From Clostridioides difficile CD160 (GTDB taxonomy: Bacteria > Bacillota > Clostridia > Peptostreptococcales > Peptostreptococcaceae), in contig NZ_AVHW01000086.1 in NCBI RefSeq assembly GCF_000449425.2, positions 62,001 through 126,000 on the forward strand: a DNA stretch of 64,000 bases, given 5' to 3'. This document shows, piece by piece, positions 8,022-16,379 of this stretch. Made by a program: the position numbers and the translations under genes. The notes beneath the pieces are model-generated. The model did no database searches and had not been told where the DNA came from. It saw only the letters and a program-made list of their open reading frames with translations. Position 1 is the first letter of the stretch. Every line of letters starts with the position of its first letter.

Positions 8022-9941
8022 CTATGCTTCTTGATTTAATGGTTTTTTAAGTAATGCTAAAAGCATCATTCCAACCACAGCACCTATTGCTATAGATAAT
8101 ATATATCCAAGTGGATGAGTAACTACTGGTATAACAAATACTCCTCCATGAGGTGCACGAAGAGCTGCATTAAACAACATACTAAGTGCTCCTGCTACTG
8201 CTGAACCGCCAACACAGGCTGGAATAACATGAAGCGGGTCTCCAGCTGCAAAAGGTATCGCTCCTTCAGTTACAAAAGATAATCCCATTACATAGTTAAC
8301 TTTACCAGAATCTCTTTCTTCTCTTGTAAATCTATTTTTAAAAAATGTAGTTGCAAGAGCTATAGCAAGAGGTGGAACCATTCCACCAGCCATTACTGCT
8401 GCCATTATTTCAAATTGTCCTGATTCAAGTGATGCAACCCCAAAAACATATGCTGCTTTATTTACAGGTCCACCCATATCGACAGCCATCATTCCACCTA
8501 AAACTAATCCTAAAACTATTTTTGAAGTTCCTCCTAAACCATTTAAAAATCCAACCATTGCGTTATTAATAGCTGTGACTGGAGGTATTACTAAAAATGT
8601 CATTATAATACCCATCAAAAGTGTTCCAAATAGAGGGTATAATAACACTGGTTTTATTCCTTCCAATGAAGTTGGTAATACGCTAAATATTTTCTTAAGC
8701 CCTTCTACTAAATAGCCTGCTATAAAACCTGCAAGTAATGCACCTAAAAAACCTGAACCACCATCACCTGCAAGAGCTCCTCCTACAAAACCTACAACAA
8801 ATGCTGGTCTATCAGATATAGAATATGCTATATATCCAGCAAGTACAGGTAACATAAATCCAAAAGCTTTATCTCCTATTCCTTTAAAAAAGGCTGCTGT
8901 TGGCGTATTTGAGCCAAAATGTGAAGGGTCAATAGAATAATCATCAAGTAAAAATGCTATGGCTATAAGTATTCCTCCACCAATAACAAATGGTAACATG
9001 TTAGATACACCATTCATTAAGTGTTTGTACACTTTTCTAAATCCACTTTCACTTTCTTCATTTGATTCGTTGTGATTTATCTCTCCTCCATGATAGATTG
9101 GAGCATCTCCATTTACAGCTTTATCTATAAGTTCCTCTGATTTGTGTATACCATCAGCTACCTTAGTTTTTATGACCTTTTTTCCATTGAATCTAGCCAT
9201 TTCAACATTTTTATCTGCTGCCACTATTATACATGTTGCATTTTCTATCTCTTCTTTTGTAAGTCTATTTTTAACACCTGCTGAACCATTAGTTTCTACT
9301 TTTATTGATATCCCTTTACTTTCAGCCATTTTACTTAAGCTTTCAGCCGCCATAAATGTATGTGCTATTCCAGTTGGGCATGCTGTTACTGCCAAAACTT
9401 GAGGATATTTATTAATACTTTTATTTTTAACATCTACTATATTTTCTTCACTAATTATTTCATCTTGATATTCTTCGCTGAACTTCTCTCTCTCTTTTTT
9501 ATCTATTATTTCCTTAAATTCTTTTTCAGAAGTTGAATTTATAAGTTTGTTTCTAAAATCTTCATCCATAAGTATTGTAGATAATCTTGATAATACTTCT
9601 AGATGGGTATTATTAGCTCCATCTGGTGCAGCTATCATAAAAAATAGATTTGATAAGCTTCCATCAAATGATTCATAGTCTATACCTTCTTTTGATATTG
9701 CTGCTGCTATACAAGCTTTAGTAACTGATGTATTCTTAGCATGAGGAATAGCTACACCTTCTCCAATTCCTGTTGTACTCATTTCCTCACGAGCTAAAAT
9801 AGCTTTTTTGTAAGTTTCTTTGTCTTTTAAGTTGCCACTGTTTGCAACTAATTCAACTAATTCTTCTATTGCTTCTGACTTGTTTTTTGACTTTAAATTT
9901 AACTTAATTGATTTTTCATCTAATAAATCTATAATTTTCAT
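8022..9941 (-). CDS. fruABC: Fructose PTS permease FruABC (EIIA-EIIB-EIIC fusion)
   Basis: A 639-aa three-domain enzyme II that imports fructose and delivers fructose-1-phosphate. EIIA occupies residues 1-145, with the phospho-His in VAIPHAKN (H67). EIIB begins around 180, with the phospho-Cys in AVTACPTGIAHTFMA (C188). EIIC follows from about 300 with many helices and the MAVDMGGPVNKAAYVFG and GDPLHVIPACVGG signatures of the Fru family. The start has a reasonable AAAGG upstream. It follows FruK by 36 bp, so the two form the fructose operon (kinase first). Confidence 0.95.
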   Translation of the reverse strand: MKIIDLLDEKSIKLNLKSKNKSEAIEELVELVANSGNLKDKETYKKAILAREEMSTTGIGEGVAIPHAKNTSVTKACIAAAISKEGIDYESFDGSLSNLFFMIAAPDGANNTHLEVLSRLSTILMDEDFRNKLINSTSEKEFKEIIDKKEREKFSEEYQDEIISEENIVDVKNKSINKYPQVLAVTACPTGIAHTFMAAESLSKMAESKGISIKVETNGSAGVKNRLTKEEIENATCIIVAADKNVEMARFNGKKVIKTKVADGIHKSEELIDKAVNGDAPIYHGGEINHNESNEESESGFRKVYKHLMNGVSNMLPFVIGGGILIAIAFLLDDYSIDPSHFGSNTPTAAFFKGIGDKAFGFMLPVLAGYIAYSISDRPAFVVGFVGGALAGDGGSGFLGALLAGFIAGYLVEGLKKIFSVLPTSLEGIKPVLLYPLFGTLLMGIIMTFLVIPPVTAINNAMVGFLNGLGGTSKIVLGLVLGGMMAVDMGGPVNKAAYVFGVASLESGQFEIMAAVMAGGMVPPLAIALATTFFKNRFTREERDSGKVNYVMGLSFVTEGAIPFAAGDPLHVIPACVGGSAVAGALSMLFNAALRAPHGGVFVIPVVTHPLGYILSIAIGAVVGMMLLALLKKPLNQEA

Positions 9942-9977
9942 AATTCCTAATTTCCTTTCTATATATTTTAAAATATT

Positions 9978-10895
9978 TTAAAATCTATTTACAGATATTT
10001 CATTTACCAATTCATCAATGTATTCTCTTTTAGCTAAGTCATACGAAAAAGCAGTTGCACTACCTGATGCTGCTCCCAATTTAAGAGCATAATCATATTT
10101 GCCTGTATTTAAATATCCAGATATAAATCCTGCCACCATTGAATCACCTGCTCCTACAGAATTTTTAACTTTTCCTTTAGGTACATTACTTATAAGTACC
10201 TCATCTTCTTCTGTAACCAACAATGCCCCATCTTTACCCATTGATACTAAAACATTTATGGCACCCATTTTCTTTAACTTTCTAGCATATTTTACTATGT
10301 CTTCATTTGAGTTTAATTTAACATCAAATAAATCTTCTAATTCATCACTATTAGGCTTAATTAGAAAAGGATTATATTTTAAAACATTAAGAAGGAGCTT
10401 TTTAGTTGCATCTACTACAACTTTTATATTTTTTCCTTCTAATCTAGACATTATATTTTCATATAGTTTTTCATCTAAAGTGGATGGAATACTCCCTGCC
10501 AATATTAAAATATCATTTTGATTTAATTTATCGAGTTTTTTATACAACAAGTCAATATATTCTTCATCTATATTTGGTCCTTGCCCATTAATCTCAGTTT
10601 CCTCTGATTCTTTTATTTTTACATTTATCCTTGTAAAACCATTTTTTAACCTTATAAAATCTGTATTTAAATTTTTTTCTTCTAATGTTTTTATTATATA
10701 TTCTCCAGTAAAACCACTTATAAAACCTAACGATGTATTATCATTCCCAAGCTCTTTAAGTATACGAGATACATTTATACCCTTTCCTCCTGGATAAACG
10801 TATTCTTCATTTACACGATTTGTACTCCCTGTATTTAATTTATCTAGTTTAACTATATAATCTATTGATGGATTTAATGTCACTGTATAAATCAT
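9978..10895 (-). CDS. fruK: 1-phosphofructokinase
   Basis: A 305-aa PfkB-family sugar kinase converting fructose-1-phosphate to fructose-1,6-bisphosphate. It has the N-terminal TVTLNPSIDYIV, the substrate glycine motif YPGGKGINVSRIL, and the C-terminal catalytic motif NSVGAGDSMVAGFISG with its base Asp. LacC-type tagatose-6-phosphate kinases look alike, but fusion into an operon with FruABC favours FruK. Start ATG with AAAGAGGTGG at good spacing. Confidence 0.93.
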   Translation of the reverse strand: MIYTVTLNPSIDYIVKLDKLNTGSTNRVNEEYVYPGGKGINVSRILKELGNDNTSLGFISGFTGEYIIKTLEEKNLNTDFIRLKNGFTRINVKIKESEETEINGQGPNIDEEYIDLLYKKLDKLNQNDILILAGSIPSTLDEKLYENIMSRLEGKNIKVVVDATKKLLLNVLKYNPFLIKPNSDELEDLFDVKLNSNEDIVKYARKLKKMGAINVLVSMGKDGALLVTEEDEVLISNVPKGKVKNSVGAGDSMVAGFISGYLNTGKYDYALKLGAASGSATAFSYDLAKREYIDELVNEISVNRF

Positions 10896-10961
10896 CTTGC
10901 CACCTCTTTTTTATTTATTTACTTTATATTTATATCTTAACTTCATATTAATATCTCTGAA

Positions 10962-10996
10962 AGTCAAAAAATTTCTCTTAATTAAAAGAGAAATTT
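10962..10996 (-). terminator. Terminator separating the PRD regulator from fruK
   Basis: An 11-bp stem, AAATTTCTCTT (10968-10978) with AAGAGAAATTT (10985-10995), is followed on the minus strand by TTTTTTG. It implies that the regulator/phosphatase message ends here and that fruK-fruABC starts from its own promoter in 10896-10961. Confidence 0.78.
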
Positions 10997-11068
10997 ATCG
11001 TTTTTATTTTATTTAGTTTTATATTATCCAAACTTATAGGTGTATATGCAATGCTATATTATATATCT

Positions 11069-12847
11069 CTACTTAAATAGGTTTACAAACTTTTCAAAAT
11101 TACTATTTTCACATATACTTATAACTTTTACTATAGAATCTACTCTTTTATATATATTTGAAAATATAACTTCATAATCTAATATTTTGTCCTTATCGAG
11201 TGCTAACATTATTATTAAACGAACATCCGATATTTCCCAAGCAATAGGAGTCTTTAATATACCAATTGCTATCTTGTTTTCAAAAACTTTTCCAATCGCT
11301 CCATGTGGTATGGTTACCATATTTCCTATTTCAGTTGTAGCTATTTTTTCTCTTTCAAAGTAAGAATTTTTCATATCATCATCTATATAACCTTTTTGTA
11401 CAAGTTTACTCGCCATAAAATCTATAACTTCTTCTTTACTTTTAAAATCTAAATTAGTAAAAAACAACTCATTGTCAAGCAAATTTTTTATATCTAAATC
11501 TAAATATATATTTCCTGTTTCTATATATTTTTCAATTAATTTAATTTCTTTTTCACTTAAAATTGGAGATATATTTATTACTGGTATATCTCCTATTTCA
11601 ACAGGAACAGTAGATATTACAAAATCAACATCTATAACTTTTATATATTCAACTAAGTATGAAGGAATGACCTTTAATATTTCCAGTTTTTCTTTGAATA
11701 TATTTTCCAATTTAGCCTTTATTAACATTGATGTACCTATCCCTGAGGTACAAACTATTATCGTCTTGAAAACCTTATCTTTATTGTTATAAGATGCCCT
11801 TTCAACAGCTCCTCCTATATGTAGAGCTATGTTTGCAACCTCATCCTCATTGATTTCTATATTTAAATCTTTTTCTATTGTTTTTTTAGCTATATTAGCT
11901 AGTTCAAAAGCAAATGGATATTTTATTTTGATATCTTGAGCTATTATAGGTGATTGATTTATACCTAGCTTTATTTTTTTACACAGACTACTAATATGCT
12001 TATATAAAAATTCCTCAAATATCTCATCACGACTTATATCTATTGATGTAGCCAATTTTAAATTTTTACAAAAGGTTTTTATTGAGTTTATTATAATTTC
12101 TTTGTTTTGTTCATTTTCTAGAATTGAACTTCTTTTATTGCTATAATTTTCTACAAAACTCTCTATAAATTCTTTTTCGTCACATTTATGTCTACTTAAC
12201 ATAACCAGTATGTTATTCAACACATTTTTAAATTCTACATCAGTTAATACCAACCCATTTTCATTTAATATATCTAGTAACATTTTTTTTATTATTAATC
12301 TTTTTTCTTTTATATCATTATTTAAAAAATCATTTAGAGTCAACTGATTGTCTCTCTTGTTACTCAAATCAATTATACAATTTAATATCCTGTCTTCACT
12401 TTCAGAAATACAGATACCTTGCTTATGCTTGGACTTAATTGAAATTGAATATTTTTCCAATATTCTTTTTACTTCTTTTAAATCATTTTTTACTGTTGAA
12501 ACGCTTACATACATAGAATCTGCTAAATCTTCAAGCCTTATAGTATTTTTTTCTTCATTACTCAAGGTTAATATTTTTCGGATTATATATTCTACCCTAT
12601 CTACATCATCATACAGATTACTATTTAAATTTACTTCATCAAAACTTCCCTCTAGTTTATAACCAACACCTCGTATTGATAGAATTTTACCATTTTTAAG
12701 CTGTTTATTAATATCCTTTATTTCATTTTGTATAGTTTTTGAAGAACATCCTATTTCTTGACTTAAGGCAAGTCCACTAATTGTATCTTTAGAATTTAAC
12801 AGGATTTTTATTATACTTATCTGTCTTGCTGTTATATTTAAACTCAT
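11069..12847 (-). CDS. PRD-containing PTS operon transcriptional regulator (HTH-PRD-EIIB-EIIA)
   Basis: A 592-aa regulator of the BglG/MtlR/LicR group. The N-terminal HTH_11 (LSQEIGCSSKTIQNEIKDIN) is followed by a second HTH/Mga-like segment and two PRDs; PRD2 holds IALHIGGAVERA with its His. Next comes an EIIB-Gat-like domain with CTSGIGTSMLIKAKL (Cys), then a C-terminal EIIA-Fru-like domain with VTIPHGAIG (His). Activity would be set by PTS phosphorylation of these residues. It lies directly upstream of fruK-fruABC and is the likely fructose-operon activator. It follows the tyrosine phosphatase by 11 bp. Confidence 0.9.
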   Translation of the reverse strand: MSLNITARQISIIKILLNSKDTISGLALSQEIGCSSKTIQNEIKDINKQLKNGKILSIRGVGYKLEGSFDEVNLNSNLYDDVDRVEYIIRKILTLSNEEKNTIRLEDLADSMYVSVSTVKNDLKEVKRILEKYSISIKSKHKQGICISESEDRILNCIIDLSNKRDNQLTLNDFLNNDIKEKRLIIKKMLLDILNENGLVLTDVEFKNVLNNILVMLSRHKCDEKEFIESFVENYSNKRSSILENEQNKEIIINSIKTFCKNLKLATSIDISRDEIFEEFLYKHISSLCKKIKLGINQSPIIAQDIKIKYPFAFELANIAKKTIEKDLNIEINEDEVANIALHIGGAVERASYNNKDKVFKTIIVCTSGIGTSMLIKAKLENIFKEKLEILKVIPSYLVEYIKVIDVDFVISTVPVEIGDIPVINISPILSEKEIKLIEKYIETGNIYLDLDIKNLLDNELFFTNLDFKSKEEVIDFMASKLVQKGYIDDDMKNSYFEREKIATTEIGNMVTIPHGAIGKVFENKIAIGILKTPIAWEISDVRLIIMLALDKDKILDYEVIFSNIYKRVDSIVKVISICENSNFEKFVNLFK

Positions 12848-12858
12848 AAAATCACCTT

Positions 12859-13599
12859 TTACTCTAGATATTGATTTCTTAATTTTTTTATTTCTTCTTT
12901 ATCTAAATTAAATTCTCCATATAAATATTTTTCCACACTACTGTATTCTTCATCAATTCTTCTAAAAGCAGTTTTCATATATTCTTCATTTACACCAAAT
13001 ATATAATTTAATTTTTCTTTTGGAATTCCTTTAAATTTAGGCTTATATTCTATAAATCGTTCTATTTCTTTATCTGCAAATTCATTACTTTTTAGATAAT
13101 CTTTCATTATATTCTCTCTTGATACACCTAAAATCATAAGAATTATAGCACTACCTACCCCAGTTCTATCTTTGCCTGCTGTACAATGATTTAATATTGG
13201 TAAATTAGAATAGTCCTTTATGAGTTCTACTAATTTTTTATAGGATGGATTATTTACAGGTAAATTATAGTAACTATTATTTAACATATTAAACGCACCA
13301 TCTTTTTCAAACAATCCATCAATCATATCTTCAATAGAGCCAAAACTCCCTCCCGATTCTTCTAGCTCTCTCATAGCTGGAATTCTTATATTTTTTATAT
13401 TTGATATTATTGTTGATGGATGTTTACGAGCTTCTTCATCACTTCTATAATCAAATATATATTTAATATTTAATTCTTTTAAAATCTTTATATCGTTCTT
13501 ACTTAGATTTGATAGTTTTGCAGACCTATAAAATAAACCATACTTTACAATCCTACCATCTTCTGTTTTATTACCACCTAAATCTCTAAAGTTTTTCAT
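12859..13599 (-). CDS. Tyrosine-protein phosphatase (LipA/PTP3-like)
   Basis: A 246-aa soluble phosphatase. It begins with the family signature NFRDLGGNKTEDGRIVKYG and carries the P-loop NHCTAGKDRTG, a CX5R motif with C139 and R145. Such enzymes dephosphorylate phosphotyrosine or phosphoinositides. It is the first gene of a two-gene transcript with the PRD regulator (11-bp gap), an unusual pairing that may tie the phosphatase to PTS control. Start ATG with AGAGGTGG upstream. Confidence 0.87.
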   Translation of the reverse strand: MKNFRDLGGNKTEDGRIVKYGLFYRSAKLSNLSKNDIKILKELNIKYIFDYRSDEEARKHPSTIISNIKNIRIPAMRELEESGGSFGSIEDMIDGLFEKDGAFNMLNNSYYNLPVNNPSYKKLVELIKDYSNLPILNHCTAGKDRTGVGSAIILMILGVSRENIMKDYLKSNEFADKEIERFIEYKPKFKGIPKEKLNYIFGVNEEYMKTAFRRIDEEYSSVEKYLYGEFNLDKEEIKKLRNQYLE

Positions 13600-13873
13600 C
13601 TTACCACCTCTTAAAAACTATCTATTGTCCTTCTGTTTAATATTTATAAATTAATTTTATCACAATTTCATATTGTTTATTTAAAATATTTTTTAGTATT
13701 TGGTTAGCAATTGTAAAATATAAAAGTATATCTTTATACAAAATTAACCTAAATTTTACATAATTTATTTACTTTGCAGAAGCTTTATAGTTTATAATCA
13801 ATATACAGTAGTATATTTTATGTAAAAAAGACCATATTTAGAATAATATCAAATACATTGGAGGTTTTATATT

Positions 13874-14935
13874 ATGGACATTCAAAAGCAAAAGAATTTT
13901 ATAATTAAATTTACATATGTTGTCTTAATAGCAAGTATTGTATATATTGCGTTAAAGTTCTTATTACCATTGTTGATGCCTTTTGTAATTAGTTTTATAA
14001 TTGCATCCATCTTAAGACCTATTATAAGACTTATTACAGATAGTACAAACCTAAATCGTACATTTATTTCTGTAGTAGTACTTTTAGCTTTTTATGGATT
14101 ATGCATATTTTTATTAGTTAGTTTTGGTGCAAAAATATTTACAAGTGTAAGTGATATATTTTTTAGGCTTCCTGAAATATATAAATCAAATATACAGCCA
14201 ACACTAAATACTTTATTTTCTAAAATAGATGCTAGTACACCGAATGTTAACCTAGCATTGATACTTGGTTGGGATAATATAAGCCAATCAATGATGTCTT
14301 TAGTAGCCTCTGTTTCAACAAATGCACTTAATGCCATCGCAAGTATTGCAAGCAAAACACCTGCATTTATGCTAAAACTTATTATTACTTTAATTGCTTC
14401 TTTTTTCTTTACTTTTGACTATCAAAAAATAGTAAATTTTATCTTAAAACAATTTCCAGAAAAGAGTCAATTAATGATAATAAATATAAAAAATAGTAGC
14501 ATTAATGCTCTTTTAAAACTATTAAAAGCCTACGCAATACTACTATCAGTGACATTTATAGAACTACTTATTGGACTTAATATCCTGAGAGTTGAAAATT
14601 CATTTACTGTAGCTGTCATAATAGCACTTGTTGATATTTTACCAGTCTTAGGGACAGGAAGTATTTTGACACCTTGGATGATTATTTCATTAATTAATGG
14701 TAATATCCACTTAGCAGTAGGGCTTCTAATACTATATATCATTATAACTGTTGTTAGACAAATACTAGAACCAAAGGTAGTAGGACACCAAATTGGTCTA
14801 TATCCTTTAATAACCTTAATGTGTATGTTTGTTGGAGCTCAACTTTTTGGAATAGCTGGATTATTTGGATTTCCTATTGCAGCTACAATCATAAAAAATC
14901 TACACGATAATGGTATTATTACTGCATTTAAATAA
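13874..14935 (+). CDS. AI-2E family transporter (YtvI/PerM-like membrane protein)
   Basis: A 353-aa integral membrane protein with about eight helices. Two helices open the N-terminus (YIALKFLLPLLMPFVISFII), a middle amphipathic region follows, and the C-terminal block contains DILPVLGTGSILTPW, RQILEPKVVGHQIG and GLFGFPIAATII, all typical of the UPF0118/AI-2E family. Members export small molecules, and some relatives are sodium/proton antiporters or sporulation proteins; the function here is open. TTGGAGG lies eight nt before the ATG. The gene is alone and transcribed against its neighbours, sharing a bidirectional terminator with the next gene. Confidence 0.87.
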   Translation: MDIQKQKNFIIKFTYVVLIASIVYIALKFLLPLLMPFVISFIIASILRPIIRLITDSTNLNRTFISVVVLLAFYGLCIFLLVSFGAKIFTSVSDIFFRLPEIYKSNIQPTLNTLFSKIDASTPNVNLALILGWDNISQSMMSLVASVSTNALNAIASIASKTPAFMLKLIITLIASFFFTFDYQKIVNFILKQFPEKSQLMIINIKNSSINALLKLLKAYAILLSVTFIELLIGLNILRVENSFTVAVIIALVDILPVLGTGSILTPWMIISLINGNIHLAVGLLILYIIITVVRQILEPKVVGHQIGLYPLITLMCMFVGAQLFGIAGLFGFPIAATIIKNLHDNGIITAFK

Positions 14936-14983
14936 ATTAATTTTTGTATTTTTATTTAAATATATTTTCATCATTTCAACAAT

Positions 14984-15022
14984 GAAAAAGAGGCTTCTCT
15001 ATTTTGAGACAGCCTCTTTTTT
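14984..15022. terminator. Bidirectional rho-independent terminator
   Basis: AAAAGAGGCT (14986-14995) pairs with AGCCTCTTTT (15011-15020) and an inner TCTC/GAGA stem extends it. A-runs and T-runs flank both sides, so it serves the AI-2E gene (plus) and the isoprenoid-enzyme gene (minus), whose stop codon abuts it. Confidence 0.9.
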
Positions 15023-16276
15023 CTAATCTTTACAGATAATATCAATCATTTCTTTATATTCGTTTTCATTATTTAAAACATCTACATTTTTAAATTTTTT
15101 CTTTATTTTTTCTTTAATATCTAATGAATAAGATATTGTATATGGAATAAATTTCTCTATTTCTTTTATATATTCTTTAGAAAAAAATTCAGCATTATAC
15201 ACTACAGAAAATAAAATCAACATTAAGCAATCATTCTTTACCATACTTATTACAGATTCATTTTTATCATTAATTTTAAAACTATCTATTAATTCAATAG
15301 TAAAATTTATTAATTTATTTGCAATTTTATCTAAAGTTCCATTTTTTGCTGTTTCTGTCATAACAGTTTTATGATTGTATTTTAAATCTTCTTTTATATC
15401 CTGTAAGTCATCTGATATCTGTAATAAAAAACCATATCCAATGCAAAACTCTACTTCTTCCTTTGTCATCAGTCCGCTTATTAAGTATCCATCTACTAAA
15501 ACAGAGGAACCACCTTTTTCAATAGAAATGGATAATAATTCTTCTTTACACAAATAACTTTCTATATCTTGTTGTCTTAAACTCTTCACTTGACTTTTAA
15601 ATATTAATAATAGTGACTCATATACTTCTTTAAATTTTTTTCTAGGATAAACACTTTCAATATAGTCTATCATTTGAGATACTTTACTTTCATGATGATT
15701 ATTAGTTTTAATTTTTTCTCCCAGTAGCCTTTTTTTTAACCAGCTATTAAATAAAACCTTATCAGTTTCATTTATATTTGTATCATCTAAATAATTATCT
15801 GTATATGGATATAACATGCTATATGCAAAGTTGGCTTTAGAATAATAGACTTCTTTACCAAACAATAATTGTAATGCATTTGAAATCCATACATTTCTCA
15901 TAGCTTGCATAATATCACCTACAGGCAAAGCATCATCAAATTCTCTGGCATCTCTAATAAACTGTTTTGTTATATCTAAAAATTTTTTTCTATCTTCAAT
16001 ATCCATTTTTTCTAACTTAAAGATATTTTCTTTTTCTAAGGTTTTTTGTAAGAAAACCTCACCTTTTTTTACCCACATTCTTCTTAATACAAAATCACTT
16101 GGATATTTTTCTAAATGAAGTGCTAATGTATCTATCAATTTATCCAGTTCTTTTTCACTCTTTTTTTGCGAATTTTTACTATATATTTCTATATTCTCAG
16201 ATAATTCAACACTTGAATTATTCCATGTATTCTCACATTTTTTACAATAATATTCAAATATTTCATTCAAATCCAT
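15023..16276 (-). CDS. Divergent class-I isoprenoid-synthase-like enzyme
   Basis: A 417-aa, mostly helical protein. Two acid-rich motifs are spaced as in trans-prenyl/terpene synthases: YTDNYLDD (D160, D164, D165) and LLQISDDLQDIKED (D289, D290, D293, D297), the second close to the DDxxD motif of polyprenyl synthases. A GGSSVLVDGYLISG segment lies just before it. The residues would bind magnesium and an allylic diphosphate. An N-terminal YCKKCENTW (CxxC) is unusual. The protein is longer than typical polyprenyl synthases (about 300 aa). No isoprenoid genes lie nearby, so the product is unknown. The start ATG at 16274-16276 has only a modest ribosome site. Confidence 0.62.
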   Translation of the reverse strand: MDLNEIFEYYCKKCENTWNNSSVELSENIEIYSKNSQKKSEKELDKLIDTLALHLEKYPSDFVLRRMWVKKGEVFLQKTLEKENIFKLEKMDIEDRKKFLDITKQFIRDAREFDDALPVGDIMQAMRNVWISNALQLLFGKEVYYSKANFAYSMLYPYTDNYLDDTNINETDKVLFNSWLKKRLLGEKIKTNNHHESKVSQMIDYIESVYPRKKFKEVYESLLLIFKSQVKSLRQQDIESYLCKEELLSISIEKGGSSVLVDGYLISGLMTKEEVEFCIGYGFLLQISDDLQDIKEDLKYNHKTVMTETAKNGTLDKIANKLINFTIELIDSFKINDKNESVISMVKNDCLMLILFSVVYNAEFFSKEYIKEIEKFIPYTISYSLDIKEKIKKKFKNVDVLNNENEYKEMIDIICKD

Positions 16277-16379
16277 TCAACAGCCCTACTTTCATGCCTA
16301 AATTATACACTATATTATATCAGTACATATAACTAATATATAGTTAAAGTTCTAATTGTGTATAATAATAACATAAAAA

